Positions 56,784 through 64,000 of a stretch of 64,000 nucleotides of DNA are shown here, one piece after another. The notes beneath the pieces are model-generated. The model did no database searches. It saw only the letters and a list, made by a program, of their open reading frames with translations, and was not told the origin of the DNA. The position numbers and the translations under genes were made by a program. Numbering within the stretch: the first letter of the stretch is position 1; each line of letters begins with the position of its first letter. The stretch covers positions 248,001 through 312,000 of the forward strand of contig RQOL01000658.1 in NCBI GenBank assembly GCA_013076295.1, in the 5' to 3' direction. Source of the stretch: Sanderia malayensis. Taxonomy: Eukaryota; Cnidaria; Scyphozoa; Semaeostomeae; Pelagiidae.

Positions 56784-59700
56784 CTATGTTGCTGAACAAC
56801 GTTGCGCCGTGTAGTTCAGTTGACACTTGCGCAATGCCTCGCAAAAGGTATCTGCGCAGCATCTGTCGGGTTGTTGCTCACGCCATGTCAATAACATTTG
56901 GAATGCTTTTTCCCGCTCATTTTCGTGGCGATTATTCTGGTCAATTTCTGCAATTCTTTTAGTTTCAAGTCCAAGCTTTAATCCAACTCGTTTCCAGTCG
57001 CCAATGATTTCCTCAGCTATAGAATCCAATTGCACCTCCGTATATTGTTTTCGTCCATTTCCTTCGAAATCTGTGGTTAGTTTTCTCTTGATGCTTCGCA
57101 GAGGAGACCTCTCCGGTGTCAGAGGACACTCACAGAATCTGGAACTGCTGGCGGCTACAAAATAACAATAAATGTATACCATGAGACAACAAGGGCAAAT
57201 GCAGTGAAAACGCAATAAGCATCTCTGCAAAGGCCCACTGATAAAATAACGGAGATAAGAGGGTGGACACTTTGCCTCTTTTGAACAAACTGTCGATATT
57301 ACAAAGTGTCAAGTTTTCAGTAACCCCTCGGTTTTATATGAAAGTTCTGCAACATTGCAATACTTACGATTAATCCGGTTTTCGATTCTCCTATTCTCTC
57401 TGTTCTCCATCATTTGATCATAAGGGATCAGTTTGAATGTCCTCGACACCTGGTACATTGCGGAGATGAACGTGTTGGCCTCGCCTCCGCGTTCTTTGAA
57501 ATCCGCTTGAATCGCTTGAATCGGATCATCCAAATCCGTAAACTTTCGTTTTAATTCTGGCCTGGTATACCCAAGTGTCAGGCCAAGGTCTATCCATCGA
57601 TCCTCAATGCTCAGCAATCCTAGAATTCGTACGCAATTCATGTTAATACAAGTACTTTAATAGGGCATACCTCGATATTTAAAAGTAACTCTTATTGTTT
57701 TTAAACGCCCCCTCCCCTACTCCCAGCAAAATGTTTGATAAACGCCCATGAAATTGACGCCATGTGTTAAACATGAATTATAGAATAATGGCCTGGGTGC
57801 TTATTTGAAGAATTTCATTATTTCATATCATATTTGAAGTATGTTAAAAGTCATGGAAGTTGGCTGCTGTGATTTTGCACAATTCTTACCTGCTATTTCT
57901 TTTACAGAGTTGGACTCCCATTCATTTGGTTCTTTGTTCAATGAACGGCTCCTCTTGCCAATGCTCTGCAAAGTTGCAAATCAGATTCACCAAAGGTGAG
58001 CAAATGCCAGCACAAATTAATACGACCACAATTATATTCAGATTGACCCCATTAGCTCATACACAAGCAAGCATACCTTTTCAAGATTGAAGTCAAAAAC
58101 GTCTGAGATGTTTTGATGTTGATCTTTCCCACGGACAAAAACCTTGCCAAAAGGTCCTCCGTGAAATGGCTCTAAAAACCTCAAATTAAACTGCTTGTCA
58201 AAGCTGTTGCCATTGAAATTTTCCGTCTTTTGCATCCCTTCTTCTGTTTCCCCGGCGATGTTATCGGCCACAAAGAGGCTTGATTTCAAACTAAAATAAA
58301 CAGAGCCACATAATTATTTTTACTGTTGATTGCAACTGAGCAGCCTGATATCTTAAATATCTGCCCCCTCTTCTACTTTCGGGATAATTCTTGAATGTTA
58401 TAGAGATATGACACTGGCAGGTTTTAGTTAAATTAACTGAAAAATACTCCGGTTTCCTCATGACGATGCTCAACTATACCCAGATGACTCGAACTAGAAT
58501 GAACACGAGCGAAGCATCTTACTTGAGAGTGATGTTCCCCGCCTTGAGCTGCTTCTGTCCTGTTCTACCAACTTGCATTTGATATCCATTGCAGTCGGTG
58601 ATCGGCGGTTCGCCTGCTCTGTGGCAGAAAACATAGAGGCCAAACTGGTTCTTCCTGTTACAATCGCCCATTAATGCTTGGAAGTAAACCAAATGGGTGA
58701 AGCCAGGAAACAGAAAGCTCACCGCACGCTTTACTTTGTCCACAGCTGAGTCCAGTACATTCCATGACGACGAAAAGAGAGTGAAATGTCGAACTTTGAA
58801 CGATACAGTGTACATGTCATTTTCATTATTAATTGTGTATTCGACTCTGAGTTTTTTCCATTTCGGCTTCTCTTCTAAATCCGTTTGACTTTGCATTATT
58901 GTCAAAGTTGGGTTTCCCGCAATTGCAAACACCTCTTTCGCATTGTTCAATGGCAGCGTTACGATGACGTCATCTTTAAATGTTCGTCCACTCGGTCCCA
59001 GTGCTACAATAGGGGATGCCAACGGTTTGTTCGTGTTCTTAGGGGCATACTGCGGGTCATCGTAAAGCGCTGTCATGTTTGCAGTCACCTGGTCGTCAAG
59101 ACAACCATCAGGGAATGCGACCTCAAGGCCTGGTACTTCATGTAAGGCCAGCTTACAACCCTGAGATGATGGGATGGTTTTTTTGACGTGAGGATAATTT
59201 TTTGACACGGTGGCACAAAATAATGAGAAGTGATTTGTCCTAATGGAAATAAATCCACCGCTTATATCAAAATCAGCTATCTCTTTCCATTCTTCTGCAT
59301 CATCAACATCTGTGTCACTCTCATAGCATCGTAAAACACATGTTTCATCAGTTACGATATTTAGTGGTAGTTTTACGATGGCCGGTTGCTGGGAGTAGAA
59401 CTTGGCACCATGCGGCATGGCACGCACAACCGGTGTTACAATCGCGGAGTTTGAGCTAAGCAGTGGAGAATCAATTTTTTCTGTTACAATTTCAAATGAA
59501 AAGTCAGATATACTGTGGCCAGATAGATTCAATTCTGGAATGGTCAGCTCAACTCCACACTGAATTATCACCAGCTCTTTTGAACAACTCAGGTAGCGAT
59601 TTTGGGACCAAAAACTGAAAGAATAATGAAAATGAATCTTGAAACTCCTAAATTCAAACACAACAAAGTGTAACTCTCCAGAAGCCTGTGAGATTTGGGT

Positions 59701-61169
59701 CTTAGAGTTCTTAATTGTTGAAGCATAGAATGATAAAACATGATAATGATGAAACTAATAAAACAACTTATACCTGGCTTCTTCTCTTTTAGATAAAGTA
59801 GAGTCATCGTCATCATCATCACCTTCATCGTCAATTTCTCCATCACTAAAGGATGAATCGTGCATACTTCCTTCATTTCCATAACAGCTATCAGTATCAC
59901 CATAAAGACTGTCCTTGCTCAAACATTCTATGCTATAAGCCGACAGAGATCCATATTCAGAGGTAACAGATTCTTTCTTCTTTAACCCACAACATCCGCA
60001 CTTGTTAACATGCATTGTGTTGTTATCTCCAATTATAAACTGTTGTGAGTGGCCAGCTTTCTGTTTTGATTGCTGCCTCTTCTCTTGGTTGAGTAGTATC
60101 CTCATCTTCTCTTCACTTACTAGATCTAGTTGTTTGTGGAATATCTTTACTAGTTTTCCCACACTTTTGTCCTCCGAATTCTCATTTTCATTCAAATAAG
60201 TGTTTGAGCCAAATATATTTGTATCACCTAGTAATAAACTGCTTTTCCTGGAAAATAAAATAAACATTAAAGAAAATAATTCTCATAATTTCTCTTGATT
60301 AATTTCATAAATTTTGATTCCAAAATGAGTCTGTACCTTTGCTCCTTATCTGGTAGTTTAATTTCAAAAGAACTTGATTGAGTTTCACAATCAATAGGAT
60401 CTGTTTGAGTGCTAAAGCATCGTTCTGGTGATTTGATTCCTCGCAAGTTGTAGCTTTGGTCTGGGTTTCCCAGCAAAATCAAATCATTTGCATCAAACTC
60501 AGTGCATGCATCTTTTGTTTTTCTAGCATACTGGTCATTTTGCAGGGTCCAATCTTTTTCAATTTCTCCAAGAAAAGAATCAAGCAATTTCTTGGGGATC
60601 CTGTCCTTTATCTTCTCCTCTTCAAAGTTTTCATATGTTTCAACCTTCACACTCAAATATTCTCGCATGGCTTCAAGGCCTTGGACAGCAATTTCTCGTG
60701 GAACATTCTCAAGTCTTTCGTTGCGAATGCAAAATACTTTTGTCAGTTTTGGCAGTGACAGCAAGTAGCAAGGTATTTTCTTCAAGTCATTGCCATTTAA
60801 ATTCACCTCTTCAAGGTTCTTAAGACTATTGATCTCTTCACAAATCAAACATAATTGATTTCTTGACAAGTCAAGCTTCCTGAGTTTTGACAGGAATTTT
60901 ATCTCTCCAGGTAGCACTTGGATTTTGTTACCAGATAGAATTAGGGTTGTGAGATTTTTTAGAAAGGAGATCTCTGATGGAAGATCTGCAATGCCATTGT
61001 TGCTTAAATCCAAACTTTGAAGGCTTGTGTCGAATGGTGTGCCAAACAGCTCTTTGGGTACACTTGTGAGATTATATCCGCTGTAATCCAAACATCTCTG
61101 ATGGGATTTTTTAGCAACTTTTACAGGGCTGTACCTTGATCTTGAATTCTTCAGAATTGTATCTTCCAT
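56784..61169 (-). CDS. PIDD1: PIDD1-like protein: LRR, two ZU5, UPA-like region, two death-type domains
   Basis: Minus-strand exons: 61169-60337, 60247-59774, 59614-58523, 58290-58077, 57965-57890, 57619-57368, 57154-56784. They encode 1103 residues. Order: leucine-rich repeats (about 40-185, e.g. LQSLDLSNNGIADLPSEI), a charged linker with an Asp run (DDEGDDDDDD), ZU5 domain 1 ending NHFSLF (about 564), ZU5 domain 2 ending RHFTLF (about 712), a UPA-like region, then a death-type segment (SIEDRWIDLGLTLGYTRPEL) and a C-terminal death domain (IGDWKRVGLKLGL). Vertebrate PIDD1 is an adaptor for caspase-2 and NF-kB signalling that cleaves itself at HF|S sites. HFS is present at the first site, HFT at the second. 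Vertebrate PIDD1 has one death domain; the extra segment is unusual. It is convergent with ELAC2. Confidence 0.87.
57699..57760. repeat. Fragment of the C-run repeat family in a PIDD1-like intron
   Basis: AAACGCCCCCTCCCCTACTCCC followed by GATAAACGCCC resembles the sub-terminal part of the AATAAGCCCCC MITE family. No matching second end is obvious. Confidence 0.35.
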
Positions 61170-61339
61170 TATGAGTTACTGAGATTGAATAAAAACAAAC
61201 TATTCTAAAGTGATTGATAAGATTTATTGTCCAGTTTGGACTACACTTGTCATAAAGTCAACAAACATAGATATATGTCCTGGAAACAAAAGAGGTGTAT
61301 TATGAGGGGATTTCCCCTTGGCTGAAAATGTTTGTGTTA

Positions 61340-61742
61340 GGCGGGCAACACAAATATGTTATGTTAGTGTCATCTTGAACTCAAATTTTCGGTCGGGCGG
61401 TCGGTCGGCATAAAATTTTCTTGATTTTTTCGAAATATTTAAAAAATGGGCCTAAATTTGAAAAATCTTCCAATCGAAGGAATTTTAAAACTAGGCCTAC
61501 ACCTGATTCGAAGTTCAGATAGCCATTTTTATTTTGGAAGCATGCACGAAGTTACACAAAAGTTACACGTATTATAAAACTTTTCAATTCAGACAGCGAA
61601 ACATTTTTCTTTTATATTTCGTGTTCGACATATCTGAAAAGGATGTCATTTTAAATGACGCCCGACCCAAAAATCCGGATTTTTTTGTTTAGAATTATGG
61701 TCGGTCGGGTGACACTAACATAACATATTTGTGTTGCCCGCC
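61340..61742. mobile_element. Harbinger-like MITE, 403 bp
   Basis: The left end GGCGGGCAACACAAATATG continues into TTATGTTAGTGTCA, and its exact inverse is at the right end, giving about 33-bp TIRs. TTA flanks both sides (61337-61339 and 61743-61745), a 3-bp duplication typical of the PIF/Harbinger type. GGTCGGTCGG motifs lie just inside the ends. No coding. Confidence 0.8.
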
Positions 61743-62529
61743 TTATTATTATTGACAAACCACATGTACATTGTACATGTGGTAAATCGACTTGATAAAT
61801 AGGTTATAAAGGAATCAATAATGCTAAAACCTAACATATAGCAAGAAGAAAAGATTGGACATTTGAATCAACCAAGTCTTCACCAATCGAGCATTAATTC
61901 GCGATTGTAAACTTACCATATTTTAACATCGAACAAGAGAGTAATGGCCTGGCCTATGCATAACAATGTACAATGCCAATGAACTCAGCGAATCTATCCG
62001 TCTTCGATGTTACAGATTAACTTTCGAAGAATCTGTACCAAGAGGATATCAAAAATCAATATTCAATAAAAAACTAAAAGTCCATTTCTATTACACCTTC
62101 GTGTTAAAAGCAGGCTGTCCAAAAGAGAAGGATATCCAAATTCAAAAGGCCATGGCCAAGAACCCTCTATTGTTTATGTTGTTTCCACACCATCACTGCA
62201 GGCACGCCTCGCGTATCACGTGCCACGTTAAACCAGTCAGTCTCCGATTCACCGGTTTCGAGACGAGATTCACAAAGAGGAGAACGAAGGACAAGCACAA
62301 GGATTCCCTTTTTGAAGGTAATTTAATTAAATATTCTCAAAACTATTATAACATATTAATCAAATCAATTTTGATTAGTAGTTTTATGTCGGCCTTAATG
62401 GTATATGAACTGTTACTGGTGCCATCATAATAAGAAGCTGACTTAGGCCCTTCTTGACTTGACTGACCAAAGCTAGTGCAGCACGTGTTCAAAGAGCACC
62501 TCGCTACAGTACAGAAGGTGAAGGTGAAA

Positions 62530-62695
62530 TGGTGTTTTAGCGCCAGTCGCTAGGATCTCAGTAGTAGGTTAACTAATCGAGACCTCGACCCTGGCTGTGA
62601 CGCTACCGTGGCTGGGCTCGAACCCTGCCTGACCACACTGAGCTCTTGACACCACGGGTCAGCTGGATTACACCACGACGCCACAGCACCTTCAT
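62530..62695 (-). mobile_element. tRNA-derived SINE-like element
   Basis: On the minus strand GGCGTCGTGGTGTAATCCAG (5' tRNA arm and A-box-like) is followed about 45 bp later by GGGTTCGAGCC, a B-box match, and then by unrelated sequence. The spacing fits a tRNA-derived SINE head. The acceptor stem is not complementary, so it is not a working tRNA. Confidence 0.55.
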
Positions 62696-62924
62696 ACAGA
62701 GTGGAGCCCATTCAATCTACTCTTGCAAACCCTGTTGTTGAATGAATGGTGCAACAGCCTAATCTCATCAGTTAGTATATGTTAAGTTACAGTGAGGCTT
62801 GTGATAAGAAACAGTAAATGGTTGTGCTTTTTGTTATGAACTACTTTTTGGCCGGGGATTCAGCCGTGGATTGGGCCTAAGGAAACTACTATTTGGCCGT
62901 GGATTCGAAGTGATGTTATTTGTG

Positions 62925-64000
62925 ATTGTTATTGTGGGCTTACTACTTGGAATTTTACGATGAAAATTCATTCGCATCTGTAGCACATAGAATACATCCT
63001 TGTCTAAAAGTTTCAACTCTCTAGCCGTTACCGTTTTCCAGGGAAAACTTTGTTTGTCCGAAAGTCGTGAGTATGTGACTCTGAGGTGCGTGACCAAAAT
63101 GACCCCCGGAAATCGAAATTACTTGGAATTTCGCGATAAAAATTCATTCGCATCTGCAGCACAAAGAGTGCATCCTTGTCTGAAAATTTCATTTCTCTAG
63201 CTGTTACCGTTTTCCAGGGAAAACTTTGTTTGTCCGAAAGTCGTGAGTATGTGACTCTGAGGTGCGTGACCAAAATGACCCCCGGAAATCGAAATTACCT
63301 GGAATTTCGCGATAAAAATTCATTCGCATCTGCAGAACAAAGAGTGCATCCTTGTCTCAAAATTTCATTTCTCTAGCTGTTACCGTTTTCCAGGGAAAAC
63401 TTTGTTTGTCCGAAAGTCGTGAGTATGTGACTCTGAGGTGGGTGACCAAAATGACCCCCGGAAATCGAAATTACTTAGAATTTTACAATGAAAATTCATT
63501 GCATCTGTAGCACATAGAATACATCCTTGTCTGAAAATTTCATTTCTCTAGCTTTTACCGTTTTCCAGGGAAAACTTTGTCCGAAAGTCAGGAGTATGTG
63601 ACTCTGAGGTGCGTGACCAAAATGACCCCCGGAAATCGAAATTACTTGGAATTTTGCGATGAAAATTCATTCGCATCTGCAGCACAAAGAGTGCATCCTT
63701 GTCTAAAAATTTCATTCCTCTAGCTTATACCGTTTTCCAGGGAAAACTTTGTTTATCCGAAAGTTGTGAGTATGCGACTCTGGGATGCGTGACCAAAATG
63801 ACCCCCGGAAATCGAAATTACTTGGAATTTTGCAATAAAAATTCATTCGCATCTGCAGCACACAAAGTGCATCCTTGTCTAAAAGTTTCAACTCTCTACC
63901 TGTTACCGTTTTCCAGGGAAAACTTTGTTTGTCCGAAAGTCAGGAGTATGTGACTCTGAGGTGCGTGACCAAAATGACCCCCGGAAATCGAAATTACCTG
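62925..64000. repeat. 176-bp tandem satellite, about six units, open at the window edge
   Basis: The phrase GACCAAAATGACCCCCGG recurs with GACCCCC at 63101, 63277, 63453, 63624, 63800 and 63976, i.e. spacings 176, 176, 171, 176 and 176. Units contain CCGTTTTCCAGGGAAAACTT and CATTCGCATCTG. Short frames in it are repeat shadows. The array continues beyond the window. Confidence 0.92.

Larger units (their letters stand above)
61170..62920. other. Upstream region of the PIDD1-like gene, repeat-rich
   Basis: Contains the PIDD1-like promoter side, a 403-bp MITE and a SINE-like element (listed separately). No supported gene. Confidence 0.45.

Noticed and set aside
61966..62430. Plus-strand 154-codon frame
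   Set aside because: No signal, domain or splice support; sits among repeats.
62590..62690. tRNA gene
   Set aside because: B box present but arms do not form a cloverleaf; fits a SINE head better.
62925..64000. CRISPR-like array
   Set aside because: Units are contiguous 176-bp satellite copies without short repeats and unique spacers, in an animal genome.

Overview
The window is animal (metazoan) nuclear DNA. Genes are split by many short GT-AG introns, it is AT-rich, it holds many small inverted-repeat transposons, and the conserved genes are animal families (FOXRED2, a TCF20/RAI1-type ePHD protein, SHMT, a VIAAT-like transporter, WDR90, ELAC2, a PIDD1-like death-domain protein). The repeat types and the PIDD-like and secreted-protein content suggest a non-bilaterian, most likely a cnidarian; this is inference and I cannot name the species. 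Exon boundaries were read by eye from splice sites and family conservation. For every multi-exon gene except the TCF20-like one, the summed exon lengths keep frame.

Layout, left to right: FOXRED2 (+, 5' end outside the window); two intronless secreted SGNH-hydrolase paralogs (+); a TCF20/RAI1-like ePHD gene with an apparent frameshift (+); a small secreted six-cysteine protein (+); cytosolic-type SHMT (+); a VIAAT/SLC32-like transporter (+); two paralogous secreted proteins on the minus strand (25.7-26.8 kb and 29.1-30.9 kb), the second nested antisense inside a WDR90 intron; WDR90 (+, N-terminal part not found, assembly gap upstream); ELAC2 (+); a PIDD1-like gene with LRRs, two ZU5 domains and two death-type domains (-); then a 176-bp satellite running off the right edge.

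The most unusual content is the minus-strand pair. Each gene has a TATA-type promoter, a 5'UTR exon, a signal-peptide exon, an acidic exon and a last exon made of 15-bp tandem repeats. The splice phase puts the repeat in a frame that encodes Arg-Arg-Arg-X-X pentapeptides: 8 copies in one gene, 45 in the other. Nearly all DNA variation at the Arg codons (CGC/CGT, AGA/AGG/CGA/CGG) is synonymous, so 134 of 135 Arg positions are kept in the long copy. The longer acidic (Glu/Asp) frame on the same strand and the Ser/Ala frame on the other strand look like shadows. The result is a secreted protein with an acidic segment followed by an extremely cationic repeat tail, a layout I do not recognise as a described family.

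Transposable elements sit mostly in introns: a family with GGGGGCTTATT-type termini, a 2.2-kb long-TIR element with a gene fragment and its own nested hAT-like insertion in WDR90, a truncated LINE, a Harbinger-like MITE, and tRNA-derived SINE-like pieces.
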